Counted from the first letter of the stretch, positions 24,873 through 34,332 are shown. The stretch: 64,000 bases of DNA from RDYJ01 sp034931405 (GCF_034931405.1 NZ_JAYGHA010000007.1:1-64000); one strand, 5' to 3'. A program made the numbers and translations. The notes: a model not told the origin generated them from the sequence alone.

Positions 24873-26198
24873 ATGGAAATTACACCAATGACAGAACAAC
24901 CCAACACAGACTCATTACAGACACCAATTGATGAACCACAACCCAAGTCAGAGAATGATTCTTGGAGAAACCGCATTACTAGTGTTGTTAGCAAAACTAC
25001 AAGCAAATTAACCCAACTTCTACCTGTAGACCAAGTAACACAGACCGTAGGGCAATGGTTTAGTGTCAATGATGCCCAAGTTGCAGAGATTTTAGCAACT
25101 ATCCGCACTCAGTTACCCACTACAGAAGCTTTATTAATAGGAAAACCCCAAACTGGTAAAAGTTCAATTGTTCGGGGTTTAACAGGCGTTTCTGCGGAGA
25201 TTATCGGCCAGGGTTTTCGTCCTCATACTCAAAATACTCAACGTTACGCTTATCCTTCTAATGATTTACCGTTGTTAGTTTTCACTGATACGGTGGGCTT
25301 GGGAGATGTTAACAAAGATACAGAAACAATTATTCAAGAGTTAATTAGTGATTTACAAACAGAAACTACAGGGGCTAGAGTTTTAATTCTGACTGTTAAA
25401 ATTAATGATTTTGCAACTGATACCTTGATAAAAATTGCTCAAAAGTTGTGTCAGCAATATCCAAATATTCCCTGTTTGTTAGCGGTGACTTGTTTACATG
25501 AAATTTACCCAACGGAAATAGATAATCATCCTATTTATCCACCAGATTTTGAGGAATTGAATCGAGCATTTACAGAAATAAAAAATAATTTTGCAGGTTT
25601 ATATAATCGTGCAGTTCTGATGGATTTTACTTTAGAAGAAGATGGTTATGATCCTGTTTTCTATGGTTTGGAAGCACTGCGAGATAATTTAGCTGAACTT
25701 TTACCGGAAGCAGAATCAAAAGCCATTTATCAATTATTAGATAAACAAGCAGGTGAGAAATTAGGCAATATTTATCGAGATGCTGCAAGACATTATATTT
25801 TACCTTTTTCCATTATGGCAGGTACTTTAGCCGCAGTACCTTTACCTTTTGCCACAATGCCTGTTTTAACCGCTTTACAAGTTTCAATGGTGGGACTGTT
25901 GGGTAAATTATATGGTCAGACTTTGACACCATCTCAAGCTGGGGGTATTGTCAGTGCCATAGCGGGTGGTTTTATCGCGCAAGCAGTTGCACGGGAATTA
26001 ATTAAATTTATTCCTGGTTTTGGTAGTGTTATTGCCGCATCTTGGGCAGGTGCTTATACCTGGTCTTTAGGTGAAGCTGCTTGTGTTTATTTTGGTGATT
26101 TAATGGGTGGGAAAAAGCCTGATCCCCAGAAAATTCAAAATGTAATGCAAGAGGCTTTTGAAGGGGCAAAAGACCGATTTAAGGCTATGAAAAGTTAG
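24873..26198 (+). CDS. GTPase with DUF697 C-terminal membrane domain
   Basis: This 441-residue protein has a GTPase domain: G1 LLIGKPQTGKSSIVRGLTG (about residues 88-106), and G3 VFTDTVGLGDVNKD. The C-terminal third has hydrophobic helices of DUF697 type (YILPFSIMAGTLAAVPLPFA and GGIVSAIAGGFIAQAVAREL). DUF697 GTPases are membrane-associated; their role is unclear. AAGGTGG 6 nt before ATG 24873 supports this start; the ATG at 24888 is less likely. It is convergent with a TIR-like gene, with 64 bp between them. Confidence 0.85.
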   Translation: MEITPMTEQPNTDSLQTPIDEPQPKSENDSWRNRITSVVSKTTSKLTQLLPVDQVTQTVGQWFSVNDAQVAEILATIRTQLPTTEALLIGKPQTGKSSIVRGLTGVSAEIIGQGFRPHTQNTQRYAYPSNDLPLLVFTDTVGLGDVNKDTETIIQELISDLQTETTGARVLILTVKINDFATDTLIKIAQKLCQQYPNIPCLLAVTCLHEIYPTEIDNHPIYPPDFEELNRAFTEIKNNFAGLYNRAVLMDFTLEEDGYDPVFYGLEALRDNLAELLPEAESKAIYQLLDKQAGEKLGNIYRDAARHYILPFSIMAGTLAAVPLPFATMPVLTALQVSMVGLLGKLYGQTLTPSQAGGIVSAIAGGFIAQAVARELIKFIPGFGSVIAASWAGAYTWSLGEAACVYFGDLMGGKKPDPQKIQNVMQEAFEGAKDRFKAMKS

Positions 26199-26262
26199 AA
26201 CTTCAAGAAGTCAGAATAGCCTCAAATTAGCCAAATATTCCCTAAATTACTTGATAGAAAAT

Positions 26263-27033
26263 TCACAAAAACAATTTAAATCGTGCTAATTGATTTTCAA
26301 TGGTCAAGGTAAGGATTTTATTCAGTTCAGCCCTATCTGTAAATTGTAAGAGTTGCTGCGTGGGTAAATCAAAGGGAAATTGTCCCTCTACTTCTGGACG
26401 TTGTTGATGTGCTAGTAAAATTTGTTCAGACCGCTTACTTTCAATAGCATAACCCATTTCTACGCAAACATTAGGACTGGGAATTAATTGACAGGTTTCT
26501 TGGCCATCAATGCTTGTAATAGCTGTAATATCAGCAATAAATAACAAACTCTTACGGATTTTTCGCATCATGGTGCGGTTTAACCGCAGAGGTGCATTTT
26601 TAAGACGTGATGATTCTATTAATGTTAGAGGTAAACGGGATTTTTTATTTAAAATTTTCAAACTTTCTTGCAATTCTTCTCTCAGTAAATCGCTTGCTTG
26701 TGCATACTCAGTTTGATAACAGAAAAAAATGGTTGGTTCTAACTGCGCTAACAAAGCCTGTTTAGTCAAATAAATTTCATGACTGATTAAGTCAATGTTG
26801 GCTACACAATAACCACCACTACCCTCTATATAAAATTCTATATTTTCGCCTTCCAGATAACGCCTAAACCAAGTTGATGATTTGACTTCATCACTATCTT
26901 CTAAAAAATCGGCACGTAATCCTGATTTGAGCAGGCTTTTCTTACTGAGACGAATGTCTGGAGGACGTTTTTCCAATTCTGTAATTGGCTCATAATCCTG
27001 TAGATACCACGCTCTGAGCGCAATAATTGACAT
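26263..27033 (-). CDS. TIR-like / nucleotide-hydrolase-like protein with PNV-E-GYA motif
   Basis: This 256-residue protein has an N-terminal domain of unknown type (1-95). Its C-terminal half looks like a TIR or nucleoside-deoxyribosyltransferase-like fold: TIFFCYQTEYAQASDLLREE (101-120), SLLFIADITAI (162-172), SPNVCVEMGYA (186-196) and FPFDLPTQQLLQF (219-231). The order (strand, IADIT, PNVxxExGYA, PFDL) is that of TIR-like effectors in which the glutamate (here E192) attacks NAD or nucleotides. Some such proteins act in antiphage defence; this one has no recognised sensor nearby, so the role is open. The start ATG at 27033 is followed by MSIIALRAWY. Confidence 0.6.
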   Translation of the reverse strand: MSIIALRAWYLQDYEPITELEKRPPDIRLSKKSLLKSGLRADFLEDSDEVKSSTWFRRYLEGENIEFYIEGSGGYCVANIDLISHEIYLTKQALLAQLEPTIFFCYQTEYAQASDLLREELQESLKILNKKSRLPLTLIESSRLKNAPLRLNRTMMRKIRKSLLFIADITAITSIDGQETCQLIPSPNVCVEMGYAIESKRSEQILLAHQQRPEVEGQFPFDLPTQQLLQFTDRAELNKILTLTIENQLARFKLFL

Positions 27034-27650
27034 AAAATGCTATTTAAATTGTCTTTTTCTATTCAATTTTAGTACAAACTTACGCATTAGTGATTGGTGA
27101 TTGGTAAGAATTTTTTACCCATTACCCATTACCTACTCACAAACACAACAACACCCAACATCTACTAGCTTGGTTTTTCCCTCCTCTTGTTTATTCTAGC
27201 CAGGGATGTACTACCTTTCATCATCTTGATAAACAAGTAATGAAAACCAGTCACATTGCCCCCTGATTCTCAATAATTTGAGGGAACATAAGCGTTCGCG
27301 TTGGGTGTTGTATGGTTTTGACGAGACAGATAGGAATTTAACAGCGTTTTCAACCTCTCACTACATTTTCAACTTTTTCAACTTTACTCTAGCTGTTTAA
27401 TCTGCCAGGGAAGCTTTTTTCTTTAGCTTCAATTATTAGAATAACACCTCAAAATTTGGTTGGAGATATTTGCAACTAAACTTTACTTTTAGAGTAAAAA
27501 TGAGTAAAGAAAAATTTAGCAACTAGGTTCATTAGTGACTTAAATAATTTATTGGCAAGGGTTTATATTTTATTGCCATTTGATAGTAATTACTCATCAA
27601 TATTTTAAGTTTTGAAACAACCCCATTCACAGGATGATTTTAGACAGTCA
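27034..27650. other. intergenic region without recognised gene
   Basis: Contains short tandem repeats (GTGATTG at 27092-27105 and ACCCATT-type units near 27117-27135) and TTTTCAAC-type repetition near 27340-27380. No frame looks coding. The promoters of the flanking genes are not both here: only the TIR-like gene starts at this edge. Confidence 0.5.
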
Positions 27651-30443
27651 TTAGTCATTAGCAAAAGTTTCTGCTCTTTTCTCTTCCCAATCCTCAATCC
27701 CCAATCCCCAATTCCCTCCTGGCAATTTCAGAGGAATTTCAATCCAAAACTCTGTGCCTTTCCCCGGTTCTGATATACATTCCATCAGTCCACCGTGTTT
27801 TTCTACAACAATTTGATAGCTAATTGCTAATCCTAGTCCTGTACCTTTACCTACAGGCTTTGTAGTAAAAAATGGATCAAAAATCCGCTTTTTTATATCT
27901 TTACTCATGCCTGGTCCATTATCGGCAATGCTAATTAACAAATAGGGATTTTGTGTGGAAACTCTGGTAGAAATACGAATAGTTGGTAAAGGTTGAGTAT
28001 CAGTTAATTGGGGCTTTTGTTCAATCTCATCTGTTAAGACATCAATGGCATTGTTAATAATATTCATAAATACCTGATTCATTTGTCCGGCATAGCATTC
28101 TACTTTTGGTAAGTCACCATAATCTTTGATGATCTCAATACCGGGAAAATAACCATGTGGTTTAAGTCGATGTTGTAAAATCAATAAAGTATTATCAATA
28201 CCTTCATGCAAATCAACACGTTTATTTTCAGCTTCATCAAGACGAGAAAAGTTGCGTAATGATAGGACTATTGAACGAATTCGCTCTGATCCTACTCGCA
28301 TTGATGACATGATTTTTGGTAAATCCTGCACCAAAAAATTAAAGTCGATGGCTTCCATGGTGGAGCGAATTTCACTATTTGGCTGGGGATAATGGGACTG
28401 GTAGAGTTGTAAAAGTTTGAGCAAGTCTTCGCTATAATTACTGGCATGACAGAGGTTGCCATAAATAAAGTTAACAGGATTATTTATTTCGTGAGCTATA
28501 CCTGCTACTAATTGTCCTAAACCGGACATCTTTTCTGTTTGAACTAATTTAGATTGGGTTTCTTGAAGTTGATGCAATGTATGTTCTAGCTGTGCAGCTT
28601 TAGCTGTGGCTTTAGCTTCGGCTATACAGCTTTGTTCATAGAGTTGAGCTTGCTGAATAGCAATTGCTGCTTGGTCTGCTAACTGTTGTAGTAAGTCAAT
28701 TTCTGCATCCTGCCAAATTCTAGGAGATTCACAGTGGTGGGCAACTAATAAACCCCAAAGTTGCTTACCCATTTTGATGGGAACAATTAAGTTGGCTTGG
28801 ACTTGCATACTGACTAATAATTCTCGATGGCAATTACTCAATGTATCTGTGTAGATATTATTAATTGCCCTGACCCTACCCTCTAGGTAAAGTTGGATAT
28901 ACTCTTGAGGAAAACATTCTGATGATAACTTCAGTCCTAAAACTGATTGCCAATTACCATTAACTTCTTCTACAATTACTTCACCATCAAATTCACTCAT
29001 TAACTGATAAATTATCACCCGGTCAGAATTGAGTAAGGGACGGACTTCTCGGACAATAGTTTGAAGAATGGTATTCAAATCTAATGTTCTGCGAATCTGA
29101 TCTGTAACTTGTTTGAGTGCTTTGGTTAACAGTAAAGTTTTTTCGATCTCAGCAGTTTGTTCCTGTACCCTGATTTCTAGATTGGCATTCAGCATCTGTA
29201 GTTCTTGGTGTGTTTGCTGTTGATGAATTGCCATTGAGAAGTTATGACATAAAGCTTGTGCTAGTGATATGTCTTCCATTTCCCAAGCAGGTGCTTGTCC
29301 TTTTTTTTCTTCTTTCCAAACTTCAAAAGAAAGACGGGGTAATTCTTGATGCTTATTTTGGTCGGCTCTCCCTGCCCAGAGGATTTCGCTATCAAATTCT
29401 GGACGAAAAATAGTTAATACACCAAGAAAATTTTCCCGGTATTGTAGGGGAATTACCATTAATCCCCGAATCCGAGTAGATTGAAATGACAGGGCTAAGA
29501 CTCTCAAATTAGTTTCTTTATATAGGTCGGAAATTGCTCTAATTTGCCCTGTTTTATCCTCAGCCATCCAGTTTTGCCACACAGGATGCTGTTCAATTAC
29601 ACTATTTGCTGATTCATAAGGTAGCTGTGGTTGTTTTCCACAGGTATAGAGTTCTCCAGTTTTCTCAATATAAAGTCTGCCACCTATGCCATGAAAAGAT
29701 GTAGTTGTTGTTTCTAATGCTTTTTGGACTTGGATTGTTGGTAATTGATGTAAAAGTGTTGCCACTTGGTTAATAATAGCTTCTCGCTGTTGCTTGTTTC
29801 TGGCTTCACTGAGGAGGTTACTTTGAGAAATAGCGATCGCTACTTGATCGGCTATTTGTTGCACTACTTTGAGTTCTCGCTTTAAAACAGTGCGCGTTTG
29901 ACTGTGATGAGACACTAGCAATCCCCACAGTTTTGGATGCTTTGATTCTCCTTTTGGGTCATATTCTAAAATTGGTACTACTAGGGAAGACTCTACACCC
30001 ATAGCCTGTAAATATTGAATATGACATGGGTCTACTTGCCGATAGTTAATATTTTGTGTGAGTAAGGTTTTGCCATTTTTTGCTGATTTTAGTGGCGATA
30101 AACCAATTATTCCCGTAGCTACATCTACGATGGAACGTTGTCGAGCTAACAAAAACATCTCTATAGCAGATTGGGGAATGTCATTGGCTGGGAAATGCAG
30201 TCCTAATAATGATGGCAGACGCTGTTGATGAATAGATTCTGCAATGACTTCACCACTACCATCTTTGTCAAATCGATATATTTTGACTCGATCTGTTCTC
30301 AAAAATGAGCGAACTTCAGTTACAGTTGTGGTTAATATTTCTTGCAGATCAAGAGATCGTCTAATCTGCTTGATCATCCGATGCAGTAAAGTTTCTTGAT
30401 CTAAGCTTTGCTGCCAACCATCTGGCTTATCGGTAAAAGTCAT
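27651..30443 (-). CDS. phytochrome-like GAF-PHY-GAF sensor histidine kinase (Cph2-type, PAS-less)
   Basis: This 930-residue kinase begins with a GAF domain (about 15-210) with FPANDIPQSAIEMF and the bilin-attachment-like C140-H141 in DPCHIQYLQAMGV. A PHY-like domain follows (220-410) with the tongue motif ILWAGRA...ELPRLSFEVWKEE. A second photosensory-type GAF (450-605) has C538-H539 in NCHRELLVSMQVQANLIVP, the cyanobacteriochrome pattern. A coiled coil leads to HisKA (phosphoacceptor H651 in GIAHEINNPVNF) and an HATPase domain (FMNIINNAID, DNGPGM, GTGLGLAIS). The layout resembles Nostoc All2699. It likely senses two light qualities and phosphorylates a response regulator not encoded nearby. 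The C-terminal tail GNWGLGIEDWEEK is encoded by a short tandem repeat. Confidence 0.85.
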   Translation of the reverse strand: MTFTDKPDGWQQSLDQETLLHRMIKQIRRSLDLQEILTTTVTEVRSFLRTDRVKIYRFDKDGSGEVIAESIHQQRLPSLLGLHFPANDIPQSAIEMFLLARQRSIVDVATGIIGLSPLKSAKNGKTLLTQNINYRQVDPCHIQYLQAMGVESSLVVPILEYDPKGESKHPKLWGLLVSHHSQTRTVLKRELKVVQQIADQVAIAISQSNLLSEARNKQQREAIINQVATLLHQLPTIQVQKALETTTTSFHGIGGRLYIEKTGELYTCGKQPQLPYESANSVIEQHPVWQNWMAEDKTGQIRAISDLYKETNLRVLALSFQSTRIRGLMVIPLQYRENFLGVLTIFRPEFDSEILWAGRADQNKHQELPRLSFEVWKEEKKGQAPAWEMEDISLAQALCHNFSMAIHQQQTHQELQMLNANLEIRVQEQTAEIEKTLLLTKALKQVTDQIRRTLDLNTILQTIVREVRPLLNSDRVIIYQLMSEFDGEVIVEEVNGNWQSVLGLKLSSECFPQEYIQLYLEGRVRAINNIYTDTLSNCHRELLVSMQVQANLIVPIKMGKQLWGLLVAHHCESPRIWQDAEIDLLQQLADQAAIAIQQAQLYEQSCIAEAKATAKAAQLEHTLHQLQETQSKLVQTEKMSGLGQLVAGIAHEINNPVNFIYGNLCHASNYSEDLLKLLQLYQSHYPQPNSEIRSTMEAIDFNFLVQDLPKIMSSMRVGSERIRSIVLSLRNFSRLDEAENKRVDLHEGIDNTLLILQHRLKPHGYFPGIEIIKDYGDLPKVECYAGQMNQVFMNIINNAIDVLTDEIEQKPQLTDTQPLPTIRISTRVSTQNPYLLISIADNGPGMSKDIKKRIFDPFFTTKPVGKGTGLGLAISYQIVVEKHGGLMECISEPGKGTEFWIEIPLKLPGGNWGLGIEDWEEKRAETFAND

Positions 30444-30661
30444 TACTAATCTTCACCTTATCAAAAACATATTTTTTTAAAACCTTTGTCTGATATGAAG
30501 TTATAACTTCAACACTTGTAGATTTATGATCTTTGATTTTATAAACTTTATTTTCTTTATCTTCTCTACATAATATCACAAATTTTATATCTAGTTTTTT
30601 TGATGGCTCTCAGTAAAATTACTTATGTATGCAGGTAAGAGGCAAAAGGATGCGATCAGAT

Positions 30662-31108
30662 TCAGAGATGACGAATTTCCTCACGTACACTCATCAGAAT
30701 TTTACCTAGATAATTTTGACCTGTTTTATCTGCACCACAGCCCCAAAAATAATCTGTGGGCGAGTTTTCCACCAGAACTTCATCCCCTGTTGCCAAAAGA
30801 ACTGCTTGGATTCTCTCATGAGTGAGGAATTTTTTGAGTACGGCTAATCGCATCACATCAGTTTTGACTATCTCCCAGTCTGGGCGTAGTTTGCGAGTGC
30901 TACATCGTCCTAAAGCAGCCGCGACTTCAGGGGTAGCAGCTGCATAAATTAAGGGTATAATAACCTCATCTTTACTATTAACAAACTTTTGTGCTTGATA
31001 ATAATGCTCAACTGTTGGCCAGTACATACCCTCGATTTCGATAGAGTGGGAAGAAAAGTTAGAAAAACAGCCATAAGGCTGCCAAGCTTTGTAAAAGTAA
31101 ATAGTCAT
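30662..31108 (-). CDS. NADAR family protein (YbiA-like)
   Basis: This 148-residue protein matches NADAR/YbiA (COG3236). Motifs: YGCFSNFSSHSIEIEGMYWP, TVEHYYQAQKF, RPDWEIVKTDVM and the C-terminal YFWGCGADKTGQNYLGKILM. Family members are N-glycosidases acting on riboflavin intermediates or on ADP-ribosylated nucleic acids and NAD-related substrates. Length and motifs are complete. Single gene, divergent from the phasin-like gene. Confidence 0.93.
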   Translation of the reverse strand: MTIYFYKAWQPYGCFSNFSSHSIEIEGMYWPTVEHYYQAQKFVNSKDEVIIPLIYAAATPEVAAALGRCSTRKLRPDWEIVKTDVMRLAVLKKFLTHERIQAVLLATGDEVLVENSPTDYFWGCGADKTGQNYLGKILMSVREEIRHL

Positions 31109-31367
31109 TTGAAAATTGCTCTTTATATACAGGTTTTGAGTTCAATCTTGCATAAGTCCTATAGAAATGTATCGAATGAAAAGAATTTCTGTGAATACCT
31201 CATTAATTGCCACAATACTTAAATATACATTTAACAATGTACAGTCAAGGGTAATACTAATATGTATATTACAAAATGAAGTGAGAAATGTGAGTGTAAG
31301 CTAGAATCAGTAGACTTTAAACATAGTCTGATGGGGTAGATTTAGGAGCAAATAACAGGAAGGGAGT

Positions 31368-31691
31368 ATGGACAACAACAACTGGTTGGAACAGCTAATG
31401 ATGCTGGGTATTGGTACAACCTCTTTAGTAGCAGACAAACTCAAGCAAGTTGGTGATGAATTGGTCAAGGATGGTAAGCTCAATCCTGAGCAAGCAAAAG
31501 TGGTAATGGATGATATTGTGCAGCAGTTAAAGTCAGAGCAGGGTAGCTGGGAAGTGCAGATGCAACGACAAATGCGAAATATGATGCAAGATTTGGGGGT
31601 GGCGCGTCAGTCAGAAGTAGATGAATTACGAGGAAGAATTGACCGTTTAGAGCGTCAGGTGCGCGATTTAGAAAATAAGCTTTGGCGCTAG
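31368..31691 (+). CDS. phasin-like coiled-coil protein
   Basis: This 107-residue protein is amphipathic and helical: an N-terminal hydrophobic helix (LEQLMMLGIGTTSLVADKLKQ), a middle region with KLNPEQAKVVMDDIVQQLK, and a C-terminal coiled coil RGRIDRLERQVRDLENKLW. The shape matches phasin-like or PHA-granule-associated regulators that are common in cyanobacteria. AGGAAGGGA lies 5 nt before the ATG. The next gene starts 79 bp downstream in the same direction. Confidence 0.75.
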   Translation: MDNNNWLEQLMMLGIGTTSLVADKLKQVGDELVKDGKLNPEQAKVVMDDIVQQLKSEQGSWEVQMQRQMRNMMQDLGVARQSEVDELRGRIDRLERQVRDLENKLWR

Positions 31692-31770
31692 AATACCTAT
31701 TGTGATTTAAACTGATTTGTGTGCTGTCGGTAATCTAATTACCAAGCTACCTATATGGGGAGGGCAAATT

Positions 31771-32304
31771 TTGAAAGGAATTTTACTCAGCGTGGTGTTC
31801 ATGCTGGTGTGTGTTGTGGCTTTAGTGTTAGCGCAAATGGGTGGTCAACAGGATACTGCTATTGCGACTAGCTTAACTCAAACTCCACCAGCAGCTACTG
31901 CTGTAATTGCAGAAAAAAATACTCTGATAGCGAACAATACTATTATGTCTGACGCAAATGTCGTAACTACCTCCTCTGGATTGAAGTATATTGAGTTAGC
32001 AAAGGGGGATCAAACTGGAGCGACTCCTCAAAAAGGACAAACGGTTGTGGTTCATTATGTTGGTACTTTAGAAAATGGTAAGCAGTTTGATAGTTCACGC
32101 GATCGCGGACAACCCTTTAAGTTTAAAATTGGGATCGGACAGGTAATCAAAGGCTGGGACGAAGGACTGAGTACGATGAAAGTAGGCGATCGCCGTCAGC
32201 TAATCATCCCTCCAGAGTTAGGTTATGGTGCGAGGGGTGCTGGTGGAGTCATTCCACCTGATGCTACTTTGCTTTTTGATGTAGAATTACTGGGTATTGA
32301 GTAA
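31771..32304 (+). CDS. FKBP-type peptidyl-prolyl cis-trans isomerase, membrane-anchored or secreted; TTG start
   Basis: This 177-residue protein has an N-terminal hydrophobic helix (ILLSVVFMLVCVVALVLAQM) and a variable linker rich in Ala, Thr and Pro. A full FKBP domain spans about residues 80-177: VVVHYVGTLENGKQFDSSRD, FKIGIGQVIKGWDEGLSTMK, RQLIIPPELGYGARGAGGVI and LLFDVELL. It folds proline-containing proteins in the periplasm or thylakoid lumen. I chose TTG 31771 because GGGGAGGG (31757-31764) sits 6 nt before it; an upstream TTG (31717) has no such site, and ATG 31801 would cut the hydrophobic helix. Confidence 0.88.
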   Translation: MKGILLSVVFMLVCVVALVLAQMGGQQDTAIATSLTQTPPAATAVIAEKNTLIANNTIMSDANVVTTSSGLKYIELAKGDQTGATPQKGQTVVVHYVGTLENGKQFDSSRDRGQPFKFKIGIGQVIKGWDEGLSTMKVGDRRQLIIPPELGYGARGAGGVIPPDATLLFDVELLGIE

Positions 32305-32349
32305 TAACTGGGAACTGGGGACTGGTAAAAACTTTTTCCCCATTCCCAA

Positions 32350-34245
32350 TTAATAATTATTTGGTCGAGCTAGATTTTTAAACTTTGTAAACTGCGGATC
32401 AAATAAAAGTTTCACAGTTCCTGTTGGTCCGTTACGGTGTTTAGCTATAATCACTTCTGCTATTCCCCGATCTGGTGTATCTGGTGAATAATATTCATCA
32501 CGATAAAGCATAATTACTAAATCTGCGTCTTGTTCAATTGAATTGTGAACAATGATATTATTAGCAACAAAATTATGTAAATAAGGAACTGTTAAGTCAA
32601 ATACTTCTTCTTCTCCATCTGGTATGATTGACACAATTTCATCCCAATATACATCATTTTCAGCTAAATCTATCTCTTTGGTTGTGTACTGTATAGCATG
32701 ACGTGGCAATGTACAACCATCACCAATTAAATGTCCTAATAATGCAACCTCAGCAGAGGTCATGGTTTGCTTACCAGGACTAGAAATATATCTAGGCAAA
32801 CAGAGATGTTGTTGCAAATTTAATTCATCTAATCTTTTCCAACCATTAATAGTTAAAAATTGATGATTGGCAGTAGCACGAATTTTTCTACCTAATCGAG
32901 TTTTTAATGTAAATACTGGTTTAATGCCTGTAGAAAATGCGTTAGTAACAATAGCTTTTTCTAATTTCATTGTATTTTCATTTAATGCCCAAACGGCAAA
33001 GCCAGATTTACCTGCTAAATCTTTAATTGGGATTGGTATTCCATCATCCGCTAATGTTACTAAAGAATCACCTGTTAAACAACCCGATTCTCTTAAATCC
33101 GATAACATTGGTCGTTTATTGGTGCGTGCTTCTACACCGCGACTCAACTGAGATAAGGCAATTACTGGAACGGATAATTCACGAGCTAAACCTTTTAAAG
33201 AACGGGTAATTCTTGATAATTCTTGTACGCGATTATCTCCTGCTCCTTCCATTAATTGCAAGTAATCTATGACAATTAATCCTAGTTCTGTATTCTGTTC
33301 TGCTTGCAGTCGTCGCGCTTGACTCCGCATTTGAGTAACTGTAATATTCGGAGTGTCGTCAATAAAAATTGGCATTTCTGAAAGCATACCAATTGCCCGA
33401 CTTAAAGGTTCCCACTGGGTTTGGCTAATGCGTCCAGTCCGTAAATAACTACTTTCAATTCCGGCTTCACTAGCTAATAGTCGCTGTACTAATTGTTCTT
33501 TGGACATTTCCAAGCTGAAAACTGCAACTGGTAATTTATAACCAGCAGCAATATTATGAGCTAGGTTTAAGCAAAATGCCGTTTTCCCCATTGATGGCCT
33601 ACCAGCGACGATAATTAAATCAGAACGCTGAAAACCGGTGGTCATGGCATCTAAATCATAAAAACCGCAGGGAATACCGGGTAAAGCGATGCCTTCATGT
33701 CGTTTTTCGACTTCTTGAAAGGCATTAATTAAGGTATCAGAAATGTGAACTAAACCTGATTGGGGTTTTTCTTGAGTAACGCCAAAAACTTTCTGTTCTG
33801 CTTGATCAAGGACAATGGGTAATTCTGTTTGTGTCTCGTAACCCAATTGTACAACTTCATTACCAGCCTTAATTAATTGCCGTCGCAGGTATTTTTCCAT
33901 AACTAACCCTGCTAAGGAATCAATGTTAACTGCTGATACTGTCCGGTCTACCAAAGTTGCTAATTTATTTCTACCGCCAATGCGGGTGAGTTTATCATTG
34001 TCAGTTAACCAACTGGTGAGAGAAAGTAAGTCTGTAGGTTGATTTTGAGCGTGGAGAGTGAGGGCAGCTTGATAAATATCTCTATGGGCATTAATATAAA
34101 AAGCTTCAGGAATGAGGCGATCGCGAACTCGACCTACTGCTTCTGGATCTAAGAGAATACCCCCCAAAATTGCCTCTTCTGCTTCAATATTTTGGGGTGG
34201 TAGACGGTCGCTACCATCGCTTTGAAAACTCAGTTCTTCAGCCAT
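32350..34245 (-). CDS. dnaB: replicative DNA helicase DnaB containing an intein
   Basis: This 631-residue precursor contains DnaB (451 residues after splicing) and a 180-residue intein (residues 389-568). The N-terminal domain is typical (PPQNIEAEEAILGGILLDPE). The RecA-like core has Walker A GRPSMGKT (215-222), VAVFSLEMSKEQLVQRLL, LGLIVIDYLQLM and VPVIALSQLSRGVE. The intein interrupts DLRESG and SIEQDADL, the known cyanobacterial DnaB insertion point. DnaB unwinds DNA at the fork. rplI lies 189 bp upstream in the same direction, a conserved order. Confidence 0.97.
   Translation of the reverse strand: MAEELSFQSDGSDRLPPQNIEAEEAILGGILLDPEAVGRVRDRLIPEAFYINAHRDIYQAALTLHAQNQPTDLLSLTSWLTDNDKLTRIGGRNKLATLVDRTVSAVNIDSLAGLVMEKYLRRQLIKAGNEVVQLGYETQTELPIVLDQAEQKVFGVTQEKPQSGLVHISDTLINAFQEVEKRHEGIALPGIPCGFYDLDAMTTGFQRSDLIIVAGRPSMGKTAFCLNLAHNIAAGYKLPVAVFSLEMSKEQLVQRLLASEAGIESSYLRTGRISQTQWEPLSRAIGMLSEMPIFIDDTPNITVTQMRSQARRLQAEQNTELGLIVIDYLQLMEGAGDNRVQELSRITRSLKGLARELSVPVIALSQLSRGVEARTNKRPMLSDLRESGCLTGDSLVTLADDGIPIPIKDLAGKSGFAVWALNENTMKLEKAIVTNAFSTGIKPVFTLKTRLGRKIRATANHQFLTINGWKRLDELNLQQHLCLPRYISSPGKQTMTSAEVALLGHLIGDGCTLPRHAIQYTTKEIDLAENDVYWDEIVSIIPDGEEEVFDLTVPYLHNFVANNIIVHNSIEQDADLVIMLYRDEYYSPDTPDRGIAEVIIAKHRNGPTGTVKLLFDPQFTKFKNLARPNNY
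32542..33081 (-). other. DnaB mini-intein with a residual homing-endonuclease block
   Basis: The intein begins CLTGDSLVTLADDG (Cys1 nucleophile), has the block-B histidine in TANHQFLT, and ends FDLTVPYLHNFVANN...VHN before Ser+1, so all splicing residues are present. It is closely similar to the Synechocystis DnaB intein, which is 429 residues with a LAGLIDADG endonuclease. Here only 180 residues remain, including the first endonuclease-like helix ALLGHLIGDGCTL. The endonuclease is deleted, so it cannot home by itself, but splicing should work. Confidence 0.93.
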
Positions 34246-34332
34246 AAGCGATTTTGGATTTGTGAGCAGGTTTTAAATAAATACAGGTTTTAAATACAGG
34301 TTTTAAATATTAGCTTAACTTGGTAGTTAGGA

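Noticed and set aside
30625..30825. A plus-strand frame across the end of the NADAR gene
   Set aside because: It overlaps a well-supported gene on the other strand and has no own signals.
32662..32770. Active LAGLIDADG homing endonuclease in the DnaB intein
   Set aside because: Only the first helix remains and the second motif is absent; the intein is too short for an endonuclease.
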